A DNA stretch of 47,313 nucleotides from Bacteroidales bacterium. Its GTDB lineage: Bacteria > Bacteroidota > Bacteroidia > Bacteroidales > UBA932. The stretch spans positions 1 to 47,313 of the forward strand of contig JAGCCX010000065.1 in NCBI GenBank assembly GCA_017651465.1, written 5' to 3'. Under the pieces are notes generated by a model. It worked only from the letters and a program-made list of their open reading frames with translations, did no database searches and was not told the origin of the DNA. The first letter of the stretch is position 1, and every line of letters starts with the position of its first letter. The translations under genes were made by a program, and so were the position numbers. Shown here piece after piece: positions 8,893 to 17,612 of the stretch.

Positions 8893-10132
8893 AGTAACAA
8901 AGACTGACGTCGACTACACAGGCATTCCGGTCGACAAAAACGGACGAAAGAGCAACATCAGTATGTTTATGGTGATGCTCGGTTTCACCTTCTTCTCTGC
9001 CAGCATGTGGGTTGGCCAACAATTAGCAGCAGGACTTGATTGGCGTGGTTTCGTATGGGCACTGATACTTGGAGGCGCCATTCTGGCGGCTTATACAGGC
9101 GCACTTGGCTGGATAGGAGCGGAGAGCGGAATGTCGCTGGATATGCTTTCACGCCAGAGTTTCGGCACCAAGGGAAGCTGGCTGCCGAGCGCTATGATCA
9201 GCTTTACCCAGACCGGTTGGTTCGGAGTTGGCCTGGCTATGTTCGCGATTCCCGTAGCCAAGGAGCTTCTGGGCCTGGAAGTCACTCCCGATTCTATGCC
9301 CTGGCAGGGTTATCTGCTTGTGGCTGTAGCGGGTATCCTTATGACCGCCAGCGCCTATTTCGGCATCAAGAGTCTTACGATTATCAGTTATATAGCGGTT
9401 CCCGCAGTGGCCATACTCGGCACTGTGGCGATGATTATGGCAGTGCGTCACGGTGACGCCGGCCTGGTGGAACAGTTTGCCAAGGGGACAAAAGACCTGG
9501 GCATTATTGCCGGCGCCGGTCTGGTGGTGGGTAGTTTCGTGTCGGGAGGAACGGCCACGCCGAACTTCACCCGCTTTGCCAAAAACGGCAAAGTGGGCCT
9601 GATCATCACCGTTATCGCCTTCTTCCTCGGCAACAGCCTTATGTTCCTTTTCGGTGCGGTTTCCAGCATCTACGTAGGCGGCAACGACATCTTCGAGGTA
9701 ATGCTCAACCTCAATCTGTTCTACCTTGCGGTTCTCGTGCTCGGCCTTAACATCTGGACAACCAACGATAACGCTTTGTACACGGCCGGTCTTGGCCTGT
9801 CCAACATCTTCGGGCTCTCCAAGAAGACGATGGTCATCATCTCCGGTATCATAGGTACCGTGGCTGCAGTGTGGCTGTACTGGAATTTCTGCGGCTGGCT
9901 CAACGTACTCAACTGTACCCTGCCGCCGGTGGGCATCATCCTCATCCTCCATTACTTCACCCACAAAAAGGAAAAGGTGCAGGAAAAGGCCGTCAACTGG
10001 AGCGCCATCGCGGGTGTGGTGGCCGGTGCAGTGGTGGCCAATCTGGTGCACTGGGGCTTCGCTTCCATCAACGGTATGGTGGTAGCTGCCCTCTGCTGGG
10101 GTGTAGGTGAACTGATTGCCAGGAAGAAATAA
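8885..10132 (+). CDS. NCS1-family nucleobase (cytosine-type) permease
   Basis: About 415 residues with roughly twelve hydrophobic segments; TM1 contains GFTFFSASMWVGQQLAAGL and later segments include SFTQTGWFGVGLAMF and GLNIWTTNDNALYTAGLGL, both characteristic of CodB-like cytosine/purine permeases of the NCS1 family. The Trp-Thr-Thr-Asn-Asp stretch lies in the substrate region. The start at 8885 (MSKVTKTDVDYTGIPV) overlaps the upstream PRTase-like gene by eight bases; starts further upstream would add an unrelated tail. No cytosine deaminase is adjacent, so cytosine is not certain as the substrate. The gene ends directly against the convergent bcp gene. Confidence 0.88.
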   Translation: MSKVTKTDVDYTGIPVDKNGRKSNISMFMVMLGFTFFSASMWVGQQLAAGLDWRGFVWALILGGAILAAYTGALGWIGAESGMSLDMLSRQSFGTKGSWLPSAMISFTQTGWFGVGLAMFAIPVAKELLGLEVTPDSMPWQGYLLVAVAGILMTASAYFGIKSLTIISYIAVPAVAILGTVAMIMAVRHGDAGLVEQFAKGTKDLGIIAGAGLVVGSFVSGGTATPNFTRFAKNGKVGLIITVIAFFLGNSLMFLFGAVSSIYVGGNDIFEVMLNLNLFYLAVLVLGLNIWTTNDNALYTAGLGLSNIFGLSKKTMVIISGIIGTVAAVWLYWNFCGWLNVLNCTLPPVGIILILHYFTHKKEKVQEKAVNWSAIAGVVAGAVVANLVHWGFASINGMVVAALCWGVGELIARKK

Positions 10133-10585
10133 TTATTCCAGAATCTGGCCGGCGGCGTTCTTGGTATCGACTTTTTCGATAATTCGTTCAAGAACCCCGT
10201 CCTCGCTGAAGATAAATGTACGGCGAAGCGTCCCGAACGTTGTTTTGCCGTACATTTTCTTTTCACCCCAGGCGCCGAAGTCCTGGAGCATCCGGGTACT
10301 GGTATCGGCCAGCAGACGGAACGGCAGCTCATATTTGGCACGGAAGCCGCTGTGCGACTTGGCGCTGTCTTTGCTCACGCCGACCACGTTGTAACCGGCG
10401 GCGGAAAGAGCCGCATAATTGTCGCGGAACGAGCAGGCTTCGGCTGTGCAGCCTGAGGTATTGTCCTTGGGATAGAAATAGACTATGGTCTTTTTGCCTT
10501 TGCCGATAAAATCCTCCGATTTTACCATATTGCCGTCCTGGTCCATTACTTCAAAGGACGGCATTTTATCTCCAATTTTTAGCAT
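10133..10585 (-). CDS. bcp: Thioredoxin-dependent peroxiredoxin (Bcp/PrxQ)
   Basis: Bcp reduces hydrogen peroxide and alkyl hydroperoxides using thioredoxin. The 150-residue protein shows the atypical 2-Cys signature TSGCTAEACSFRD, with peroxidatic Cys46 and resolving Cys51 five residues apart, preceded by VYFYPKDNT. It is the last gene of a minus-strand operon behind an EamA exporter (29-base gap) and a flavin reductase. Its stop abuts the stop of the convergent permease with no intervening base. Confidence 0.95.
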   Translation of the reverse strand: MLKIGDKMPSFEVMDQDGNMVKSEDFIGKGKKTIVYFYPKDNTSGCTAEACSFRDNYAALSAAGYNVVGVSKDSAKSHSGFRAKYELPFRLLADTSTRMLQDFGAWGEKKMYGKTTFGTLRRTFIFSEDGVLERIIEKVDTKNAAGQILE

Positions 10586-10614
10586 AAGTACTTGATAATT
10601 AATTGCGAGAGCTT

Positions 10615-11541
10615 TTACGTGGAGTGGGATTTATTGGCCCATATCACACCGCCCATAATGGCCGCGCAGCCCAGGGCCGAGGGCAGCGTCATCCTTTCGC
10701 CCAGCAGGGCCATAGCAGTGAGCAAAGTAAAAACAGGGTTGAGATAAACGTAATTAGTGGAGGTGACGTTGCCCAGTTTGTCCATCACAAAGTTCCACAG
10801 GATGAAGCAGATGAGCGAAGCCACAAGGCCCAGGAAGAGCAGGTTGGTCCACACCACCGTTTTGGTAATGATGGCTGCAGAAAGCGAATCGCTGTACCCG
10901 CCAAGGAAAGGGATGATGGTAAGCAGGCCGTAAAAGAAAACTTTGCGAGTTGCTGTAACGGTACCGTGGTCACGCGTCATCTGCCCCATAAAGAGGCTGT
11001 ACACGGCCCAGCACAAGGCTGCGCCTATAGCCAGCAGGTCCCCTCTTGCGGAAAGATGCAGGCGAGAGCCGTCGAACACCACCAATGCCATTCCGGCAAG
11101 GGCAAGTAAAGTGCCGCCGGCAAGCGGCCAGCCGAACTTGATATTCTCCAGCCCGTCTGCAAAGCGCCCCCTGAAAAGGCGCTTGAAAAGCAGGGTGAAG
11201 ATGGCTGTAAACAGAGGAGCGGAGCACACCAGGAAGGCCACGTTGCAGGCCTGGGTATAAGCCAGGGCAAGATTCTCGGTAAGGAAGTAAAAAGAGCCTC
11301 CGGATACACCCAGGACGAGGAACACCAGCTCCTCCTTCCAGCCATACCAGAGTTTGGAACCCTGGTGCGTGAGAGCGATGTAAAGCCAGATTCCGGCATA
11401 GGCGAGAGTAAAGCGCACGAAGAAAATGGCCACCGGATGCATCCCGGCGCCAATCAGCACCTTGGTACTTACAAACGTCACTCCCCACACGGCGACTACC
11501 GCCAGTGCGAGCAAGTGATACTTCAGGCGCCTTTCGCTCAT
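10615..11541 (-). CDS. EamA-family (DMT) transporter
   Basis: A 308-residue inner-membrane protein with ten predicted helices arranged as two EamA repeats; the first begins LLALAVVAVWGVTFVSTKVL and the second contains LLAIGAALCWAVYSLFMG. EamA proteins are usually metabolite exporters (amino acids, nucleobases and others). The C-terminal helix NPVFTLLTAMALLGERMTL carries the conserved LxGE motif. It lies 15 bases after a flavin reductase-like gene and 29 bases before bcp, so the three probably form one transcript. The substrate is unknown. Confidence 0.9.
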   Translation of the reverse strand: MSERRLKYHLLALAVVAVWGVTFVSTKVLIGAGMHPVAIFFVRFTLAYAGIWLYIALTHQGSKLWYGWKEELVFLVLGVSGGSFYFLTENLALAYTQACNVAFLVCSAPLFTAIFTLLFKRLFRGRFADGLENIKFGWPLAGGTLLALAGMALVVFDGSRLHLSARGDLLAIGAALCWAVYSLFMGQMTRDHGTVTATRKVFFYGLLTIIPFLGGYSDSLSAAIITKTVVWTNLLFLGLVASLICFILWNFVMDKLGNVTSTNYVYLNPVFTLLTAMALLGERMTLPSALGCAAIMGGVIWANKSHST

Positions 11542-11556
11542 AGGGCCGGCGGATTG

Positions 11557-12147
11557 CTAATCGACAAACTTCTTCCCGTCGCCCCAGGCCTTGCCCACAA
11601 TCTCCCCTATGGCCCTGTAGCACATAGATGAAGCGTCGAACACAATCGGCTGGAGTTTGGCGAGGTCAACCTTGCCCTCGGTGAGGATACTGTCCTCAGC
11701 GCTCATATTCACGACCTCACCCACCAGGATACCATCGCTCCAGCTGATCACCTTGCATTCAAGGGTGAGAGGATATTCGTTGATTATGGGGGCGTCCACG
11801 TTGGGGCTGGGCGTGACGGTAAAGCCGGCCTTAGCCACCTTGTCGGGCACTTTTGCGCCGCTCACAAGCCCGAAATAATCAGACTGGGCAACCGTGTTGA
11901 TGTCCGCGAAGCTTACCGTGAAGGCGCCTGTCTTTTCGAGGTTTTCGGTTGTCTTGTGCTTGGACATACTTACGACTATCTGCTTATAGTCGTACTGACC
12001 GGCCCAGGCAGCCATCATTACATCGGGCTTATGGTCTACGTCCCAGGTTGCTATCATCACGCAAGGCTGCGGCGTGGTTACTAGCGCGTGGTCGGGGCCG
12101 AAGTTCTTTCGGCCTGCCACTTCTTTAAGAGGAGTTGATGTGCTCAT
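11557..12147 (-). CDS. Flavin reductase-like FMN-binding protein
   Basis: A 196-residue protein of the flavin-reductase-like split beta-barrel family. Typical segments are KNFGPDHALVTTPQPCVMIATW, NIMAAWAG-like MMAAWAGQYDYKQIVVSMSKHKTT, GAFTVSFAD and the later CKVISWSDGILVGEVV. Such proteins bind FMN and reduce it or transfer electrons with NAD(P)H. It is the first gene of the operon with an EamA transporter and Bcp; the proximity to a peroxiredoxin suggests redox housekeeping, but this is inference. Its upstream region (12148-12237) holds the terminator of the preceding minus-strand operon and a TACCTTTAT sequence resembling a -7 element. Confidence 0.88.
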   Translation of the reverse strand: MSTSTPLKEVAGRKNFGPDHALVTTPQPCVMIATWDVDHKPDVMMAAWAGQYDYKQIVVSMSKHKTTENLEKTGAFTVSFADINTVAQSDYFGLVSGAKVPDKVAKAGFTVTPSPNVDAPIINEYPLTLECKVISWSDGILVGEVVNMSAEDSILTEGKVDLAKLQPIVFDASSMCYRAIGEIVGKAWGDGKKFVD

Positions 12148-12173
12148 ATTAATCTGAATTTTCGATAAAGGTA

Positions 12174-12215
12174 TAAAAAATCCGGCTCAAACTGCAAGAG
12201 GCAGAAGAGCCGGAT
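12174..12215 (-). terminator. Intrinsic terminator ending the hypB-hypA operon
   Basis: On the minus strand ATCCGGCTC pairs with GAGCCGGAT across an 18-base loop, followed by a T6 run. It lies 23 bases after the stop of the last gene (12238), so it should end the six-gene operon and insulate the flavin reductase. Confidence 0.85.
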
Positions 12216-12237
12216 AGTAAAAAAATCAAAAATGCCG

Positions 12238-13341
12238 TTAGCTCACGTCAGCGCGGGCCATAGAGTCTTTGTAGTACTTCTGGTTGACGAATACGTCTTC
12301 TTTGTACGGGTTGATGTGACGCTTCTTGGACACGCAGATGATGTAACCGAGGGCAACGGCGTTGGTCACAAGTGCCAGTGCGCTGATTATCACCATCATC
12401 GTAGGATTGGCAGCGACCACCGAAGGATCGACGGTGGTACCGACGATACCGTCAACTGCGGCCTGGCCGCCAGCTGCATAGAGCTTCTCGATAGTAGCTA
12501 CTCCCTCGGGATAAAGCACGGGCAGAGTCGCCCAGTTGAACCACTGCTGGCCGTTCTTGAAGGTCTCCTGGAAGAGCGGGAATACCTGAGCGAACATACA
12601 CCAGATGGCGAGGGTGTTGGCACGGTTCTGGATCCAGCCGCCGCGGTTCCACAGCAGAGCTGCGATGGTAGGTGCAAGCAGAAGTGCGATACCGCAATAC
12701 CAGCTGTGGGTAGGCAGACAGTTGTAGGTGTAGGCGAAGTTCCAGATGTCGTAAATGACGATGTACACCCAGGTCATATCGGCCCAGATCATATCCTTCT
12801 TGTCCTTGGAAGGATAAACGTTCCACCAGGCGGTCATACAGAAGATGTTGAGCAGGCCTGCTACACCGTTCATCACATTGTGCCAGCCACCGTACTGCCA
12901 TACGCCTTCGGAAGTAAGCCACCATTTGTTCCATCCCATCACTGCCGACTCGAAGTCGGAAACGCAGGCAATGAGGATGTTGATACCCACGATGATGAAG
13001 GGGAAAGGCTTGAACCAGTGCTTGGCACCGATGCCCCACTTGTACTTGATCATCATAAAGCCGATACACCCGGCGGTGGCGGCATACAGCTTGGCATAGT
13101 GGAACCAGCCCTGCATATAGACGTGGGTCTGATTCTCGAGAGCCCACTGCGCCCCGCTCTTGACGCCTATCCAGATGGCGATGAAGTAAGCGGTGAGTGC
13201 AAGAGGAACCGCAAGGAAAGTAACGACGCCGCCGAATTTGGTACGGCGGGCAAATTCATTTAGGAGAATGAGGCCGAGGAGGACTACTATAAGCATTCCC
13301 CACTGCGCAAAGGCGTGCTCTCCATATACTTGAAAAAACAT
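12238..13341 (-). CDS. Polytopic membrane protein of unknown function (DUF5692-like)
   Basis: 367 residues with about eight to ten hydrophobic helices and a high content of Trp, Tyr and His. Segments such as MGWNKWWLTSEG, YGGWHNVMNGVAGLLNIF, TWVYIVIYDIWNFAYTYNC and NRANTLAIWCMFAQVFP look conserved and functional rather than spacer. From memory this resembles the family labelled DUF5692, but I cannot confirm it. The last 40 residues are polar and cytoplasmic (KKRHINPYKEDVFVNQKYY). It is the terminal gene of an operon with HypA, HypB and a large Fe-S/flavin enzyme. A role as membrane partner of that enzyme, in ion or quinone coupling or in nickel handling, is speculative. Confidence 0.8.
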   Translation of the reverse strand: MFFQVYGEHAFAQWGMLIVVLLGLILLNEFARRTKFGGVVTFLAVPLALTAYFIAIWIGVKSGAQWALENQTHVYMQGWFHYAKLYAATAGCIGFMMIKYKWGIGAKHWFKPFPFIIVGINILIACVSDFESAVMGWNKWWLTSEGVWQYGGWHNVMNGVAGLLNIFCMTAWWNVYPSKDKKDMIWADMTWVYIVIYDIWNFAYTYNCLPTHSWYCGIALLLAPTIAALLWNRGGWIQNRANTLAIWCMFAQVFPLFQETFKNGQQWFNWATLPVLYPEGVATIEKLYAAGGQAAVDGIVGTTVDPSVVAANPTMMVIISALALVTNAVALGYIICVSKKRHINPYKEDVFVNQKYYKDSMARADVS

Positions 13342-13369
13342 AACTAAAAGGTGTTAGGATAATAATTGG

Positions 13370-13720
13370 TTATTTAGTTTGATATTGTACTGATTTCCTT
13401 CCTTTGAGAATGGCATAAACAGCCCACACTGCGGTGACTACCAACGCCATAGGTACTCCCACCGCAAGCATTTCGTGGAGCATTACTTCCCAGCCGCCGC
13501 TCTGTCCGAGGGCGGTGAAGAACGGGAAGCGCCAGCTCAGCTCTCCGGAGATTATATGGTCGATGATGAGCATTACCGTACCGCCCCAGAGCATTTTCTC
13601 AAGAGCCGGCACGTGGTGCTTGAGGGCCGGAGCATCGGCCCTGCCTATGGATGAAGAATTGACTTTTCGATAGATCGAGACAGCTACCGCCTCTACCATC
13701 GGAACAATAAAACAACACAT
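13370..13720 (-). CDS. Small membrane protein of unknown function, Hyp operon
   Basis: About 116 residues from ATG 13720, two bases after the hypA stop. Two to three hydrophobic helices are visible: an N-terminal VPMVEAVAVSIY, a central MLWGGTVMLIIDHIISGEL, and a C-terminal VPMALVVTAVWAVYAIL. The loop ends carry His residues (ALKHHVPALEK, IIDHII, MLHEML), which could be functional. It ends 28 bases before the larger membrane protein, and the two may form a complex. A longer upstream reading in the same frame overlaps hypA and is unlikely. I do not recognise the family. Confidence 0.75.
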   Translation of the reverse strand: MCCFIVPMVEAVAVSIYRKVNSSSIGRADAPALKHHVPALEKMLWGGTVMLIIDHIISGELSWRFPFFTALGQSGGWEVMLHEMLAVGVPMALVVTAVWAVYAILKGRKSVQYQTK

Positions 13721-13722
13721 AA

Positions 13723-14067
13723 TTATATAACTTCTATTTCTTTGATTTCGACTTCCCGCCCCTGCAGCAGCCAGGTATCGTCGCTGCCGCAGTGCGGACA
13801 TTTCTTTCCATACCGGACGGTGGAATACTGTCCCCCGCATCCGTCACAGTGGGTAATGGCCGGGACGGTTCGGATCTTGAGTTCGCAACCTTTAAGCATT
13901 TCTTCCTTATCCGCGGCCCAGCGCCAGCAATCACTGAGGTATTCGGGCACTACGGTCGAAACCTCGCCGATGTTCATAACAACGGCGGAGACGTGCTCCA
14001 CACCGTTCTGCTCGGCTGCCTGCTTGACGTCGCGGATAATGTAGAAAACTATTCCCAGCTCGTGCAT
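13723..14067 (-). CDS. hypA: HypA-type nickel metallochaperone
   Basis: HypA delivers Ni2+ to hydrogenase (or urease) precursors together with HypB. The 114-residue protein begins MHE, whose His2 is the nickel ligand, and carries the zinc site CDGC (about residues 74-77) and CPHC (about 90-93). Length and order match the family. Its ATG follows the stop of the flavoprotein gene with no gap, and the next gene starts two bases after its stop. No nickel enzyme is present in the window. HypC, D, E and F are also absent here, so the nickel client is unknown. Confidence 0.92.
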   Translation of the reverse strand: MHELGIVFYIIRDVKQAAEQNGVEHVSAVVMNIGEVSTVVPEYLSDCWRWAADKEEMLKGCELKIRTVPAITHCDGCGGQYSTVRYGKKCPHCGSDDTWLLQGREVEIKEIEVI

Positions 14068-16893
14068 TTATTTCTTCTTGAACAAGATCTTGCCCGTACG
14101 CTTGATCATATAAGGCAGGATGCCGTCAAACTTGTTTTCGGATGTGCGCAGGTGGCTCGCCTCGGGATGCACGCGATGCAGGTGGATAGCGTCGAATCCG
14201 CACTTGGTGGTACACACGCCGCAGCCTATGCAGCGGTTCTCGTCAACCACCGAAGCGCCGCAGGAAAGGCAGCGGGAAGTTTCTTTGCGCACCTGTTCCT
14301 CGGTAAGCGTATTGTGATACTCGCGGAACGGATCTTTGCGCGGAGTAACGCCCGGATCCTGACGGGAGGAATTGTCGTACGACTCCACCAGAATGTCGTC
14401 CTTGTCCAGCTGGATAAAGTCGCGTCTGTTGCGCCCTATGGTCATATGGCCGTGCTGCACGAAGCGATGCAGGCTCTCGGCGGCTTCCTTGCCGGCCGCA
14501 ATCGCATCTATGGCGAACTTGGGACCGGTGAACACGTCGCCGCCCACAAAGATGTCCGGCTCGGCAGTCTGGTATGTGAGTTTGTCCGCCACAGGATAAA
14601 CGCCGCGGAAGAACTCTACCCGGGTGTCTTTGAAAAGGTCTTTGAGGACTACTGTCTGGCCGATGGCGAATATTACCAGGTCGGCATCCAGAGTAATCAG
14701 CTGGGACTCGTCGTATTCGGGAGCGAACTTGTGCTCGGCATTGAAAACAGAGGTGCACTTCTTAAATACTATTCCGCTCACTTTCTCCTCGCCGAGCACC
14801 TCCTTGGGGCCCCAGCCCGGATTGATGAGCACGCCGTCCTCGCGGGCCTCGGCCCTTTCTTCCAGAGATGCGGGCATAATATCTTCGGTCTCAAGCGACA
14901 GCATAGTCACCTCGGAGGCGCCGCTCCGCTTGGCTACACGCGCGGCATCTATGGCCACATTGCCGCCGCCGACAACCACTACCTTACCTTCCACCTTCAC
15001 CGCTCCGGTGTTGGCTCCGTGAAGGAAATCGATGGCGGTAACGGTACCGGGCAAAGTCTCTCCAGGGATGCCGGGCAGGCGTCCGCCCTGGCAGCCTATA
15101 GCCACGTAGAAGCCCTTGTAGCCCTGTTCGCGGAGTCCGGCGATGGTGACATCCTTGCCCACTTCCACACCCGTGCGGATGTCAACGCCAATCTCCTTCA
15201 TAATGTCTATTTCGGCAGCGATGACATCTTTTTCCAGCTTGTACGAAGGGATGCCGTAGCGGAGCATTCCGCCGGGCTCTTCGTTCTTTTCGAATACGGT
15301 GGGCTTGTAACCCATTGTAGCAAGGTAATATGCGCAGCTAAGTCCGGCCGGGCCGCCGCCTATGACGGCAATCTTCTCCTCCCAGCGGTCCTGGACATTG
15401 GAGCATATGTTGACTTCGGGGACGAAGCGCGTCTGAGCGTGAAGGTCCTGTTCGGCCAGGAATTTCTTGACCGCATCGATGGCGATAGGCTGGTCGATGG
15501 TGCCGCGGGTGCAGGCGTCTTCGCAGCGGCGGTTGCATATGCGGCCGCATACTGCCGGGAACGGATTCTCCCGTTTGATAAGCTCCAGGGCCTCGCGATA
15601 TTTGCCTTCGGCGGCCTTTTTCAGGTAACCCTGCACCGCAATGTGGGCTGGACAGGCAGTCTTGCAAGGCGAAGTGCCGGTCGGATAGCAGTTTATGCGG
15701 TTGCGGTCACGGTAGTCTTCGTTCCATTTGTGCGGGCCCCACTTGCTCTCGTCCGGCAGTTCCTGCTTGGGATAGGTCTGCTCGCCGTGCTTGGTGCAGA
15801 GCTTCTGGCCAAGTTTGACGGCGCCTGCGGGACAATACTCCACGCAGCGTCCGCAAGCCACACAGTTCTTGGGATCCACCTTGGCGACGTATGCACTGCG
15901 GCTCATATTGGGCGTGTTGAACAGCTGGGAGGTACGCAGGGCGTTACATATCTTGACGTTGCAATTGCAAATGGCGAATATCTTGCCTTCGCCGTCGATG
16001 TTGGTAATCTGGTGCACGAAGCCGTGGTCTTCCGCCTTGCGGAGTATGGCCATAGCCTGATCGTAGGTAATGTCGTGGCCGCGGCCGGTCTCGCGCAGGT
16101 AGTCGGCCATATCGCCCACTCCGATGCACCAGTCACGGTAATCGTCGGCGCAACCCTCGTCCAGTTTCTTGCGGCCGTAGCGGCACGAACAAATGCCTAC
16201 GCCTATATGGCCCTCGTACTTTTTCAGCCAGTATGAGATATGCTCGATGTCAACCGACTGGTTCTCCATACTGATGGCCTTCTCGACCGGAATGACGTGC
16301 ATACCGATCCCCGAGCCGCCCAGGGGAACCATAGGCGTAATTTTCTCAAGCGGGAGGAAAGTCATACGCTCGAAGAACATCGCAAGTTCGGGATGCTTGT
16401 CCATAAGGTCGGTGTTCATATTGGTGTACTCGGCGCTGCCAGGAACAAACATAGGAACCCAGTAGATGCGGTCTTCCCTATTGTATGTAGTGCCGGGAAC
16501 GGGGCCGTCGTCGGTATATTTATCGCCGTAATCGTACTCGAGCATTCCGAAATACGACAGTTTGTCGAGCAGCTCGTCAAACGATTCGTCGTCCGGGGTG
16601 TAGTGCTTCCTGGAGTTCCACTCGTGGAGCTGGGCGTAGGTGTGATGCTCCCTGACCCTGAAGAAGTTGGAGGGCAGCATATCCAGCAGAAGGTCGAGAG
16701 AAGCCTCGCGAGTTACCGCATCCATCTCGTCTTCGAATATGCACGCAAGGCCCCAGTATTCCGGGGCGTCCGTAGTCATCTTGATTTTTCCGGGAATGCG
16801 GTCGGTTACGTGACGGACGAATTTGAGCAGTTTAGGATTGGGATTTTTGTCGCCCTTGTGCTTGGGGACAAATTTGCTTGACATTTCAGGCAT
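14068..16893 (-). CDS. Multidomain Fe-S/FAD NAD(P)H oxidoreductase (GltD-like core)
   Basis: A 941-residue cytoplasmic protein. Residues 1-230 form a domain with no cysteine cluster that I cannot name. Residues 235-316 hold a cysteine-rich pattern (CSC, C248, C256, then CNCNVKIC). A ferredoxin motif CVACGRCVEYCP lies at about 344-355. Residues 402-465 carry the GltD-type cysteines (CKTACPAHI, CGRICNRRCEDAC). A FAD motif IGGGPAGLSCAYYL starts near 511 and an NAD(P)H motif VVGGGNVAIDAARVA near 645. A C-terminal part has CLSCGA and CIGCGVCTTKC. This resembles glutamate synthase small-subunit-like electron-transfer enzymes fused to extra Fe-S domains. It lies between hypB (42-base gap) and hypA (no gap). 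The reaction and partners are unknown. Confidence 0.85.
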   Translation of the reverse strand: MPEMSSKFVPKHKGDKNPNPKLLKFVRHVTDRIPGKIKMTTDAPEYWGLACIFEDEMDAVTREASLDLLLDMLPSNFFRVREHHTYAQLHEWNSRKHYTPDDESFDELLDKLSYFGMLEYDYGDKYTDDGPVPGTTYNREDRIYWVPMFVPGSAEYTNMNTDLMDKHPELAMFFERMTFLPLEKITPMVPLGGSGIGMHVIPVEKAISMENQSVDIEHISYWLKKYEGHIGVGICSCRYGRKKLDEGCADDYRDWCIGVGDMADYLRETGRGHDITYDQAMAILRKAEDHGFVHQITNIDGEGKIFAICNCNVKICNALRTSQLFNTPNMSRSAYVAKVDPKNCVACGRCVEYCPAGAVKLGQKLCTKHGEQTYPKQELPDESKWGPHKWNEDYRDRNRINCYPTGTSPCKTACPAHIAVQGYLKKAAEGKYREALELIKRENPFPAVCGRICNRRCEDACTRGTIDQPIAIDAVKKFLAEQDLHAQTRFVPEVNICSNVQDRWEEKIAVIGGGPAGLSCAYYLATMGYKPTVFEKNEEPGGMLRYGIPSYKLEKDVIAAEIDIMKEIGVDIRTGVEVGKDVTIAGLREQGYKGFYVAIGCQGGRLPGIPGETLPGTVTAIDFLHGANTGAVKVEGKVVVVGGGNVAIDAARVAKRSGASEVTMLSLETEDIMPASLEERAEAREDGVLINPGWGPKEVLGEEKVSGIVFKKCTSVFNAEHKFAPEYDESQLITLDADLVIFAIGQTVVLKDLFKDTRVEFFRGVYPVADKLTYQTAEPDIFVGGDVFTGPKFAIDAIAAGKEAAESLHRFVQHGHMTIGRNRRDFIQLDKDDILVESYDNSSRQDPGVTPRKDPFREYHNTLTEEQVRKETSRCLSCGASVVDENRCIGCGVCTTKCGFDAIHLHRVHPEASHLRTSENKFDGILPYMIKRTGKILFKKK

Positions 16894-16935
16894 ATTGGTT
16901 CAGTGTTATTGTGGCTTGGTTATTATTTTGCTTGG

Positions 16936-17607
16936 TTATTGTTTCCATTTTGCCACTTCCTCCAGGAGCCAGTCGGCAAACGCTTCCACACCCTCGCCGC
17001 TGAGGGCGCAGATGGGAATTACCCGGGCCTTGGGATTTCGCATACGCACGTATTCCCTGCACTTTTCGAGATCGAAATTGAAGTACGGCAGTACGTCCAT
17101 TTTATTGATGATGACAAGGTCGCAGACGGAAAACATAAGAGGGTACTTGAGGGGCTTGTCGTCCCCTTCCGGCACGGAAAGTATCATAGCGTTACGCACG
17201 GCGCCGGTGTCAAATTCGGCGGGGCACACCAGGTTGCCTACGTTCTCGAGAATTACCAGGTCGACACCCTCCAACATCACGTTGTCAAGCCCCTGGCGGG
17301 TCATTTCGGCGTCAAGATGACACATTCCGCCGGTGTGCAGCTGAATGGACTGTATGCCCGTGGCTTCTTTGATCTTGACCGCATCCACGTCGCTGTCGAT
17401 ATCGGCCTCCATAACCGCTATGCGCAGCTTGTCCTTGAGCAGGTTGATGGTGCGGATAAGAGTGGTGGTCTTGCCGCTGCCGGGCGAAGACATAAGATTC
17501 AGCAGATAAACTCCCTTTGCTTTGAGATAGGAGCGCAAAGAATCGGCATCGCGGTCGTTGTCCGCGAAGACGCTCTTCTTTATTTCGATGACTTTAACTT
17601 TGTCCAC
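16936..17607 (-). CDS. hypB: HypB-type GTPase nickel chaperone
   Basis: HypB is the GTPase that works with HypA in nickel insertion. The 223-residue protein has the P-loop MSSPGSGKTTTL (about 39-50), the switch/metal region LHTGGMCHLDAEM with Cys96-His97, ENVGNLVCPAEFD, and the NKMD base-recognition motif. The N-terminal His-rich or CxxCGC nickel-storage segment seen in many HypB proteins is missing. The start is GTG (17607), five bases after the stop of the preceding gene; the next in-frame ATG would remove part of the P-loop. It is second in the operon that includes hypA, yet no hydrogenase genes are nearby. Confidence 0.92.
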   Translation of the reverse strand: MDKVKVIEIKKSVFADNDRDADSLRSYLKAKGVYLLNLMSSPGSGKTTTLIRTINLLKDKLRIAVMEADIDSDVDAVKIKEATGIQSIQLHTGGMCHLDAEMTRQGLDNVMLEGVDLVILENVGNLVCPAEFDTGAVRNAMILSVPEGDDKPLKYPLMFSVCDLVIINKMDVLPYFNFDLEKCREYVRMRNPKARVIPICALSGEGVEAFADWLLEEVAKWKQ

Positions 17608-17612
17608 AGCCG

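Noticed and set aside
13792-16236. An 814-codon open frame on the plus strand opposite the Fe-S flavoprotein
   Set aside because: It is a shadow of the minus-strand gene caused by high-GC codon use; the opposite strand has full domain motifs and operon spacing, and this frame has none.
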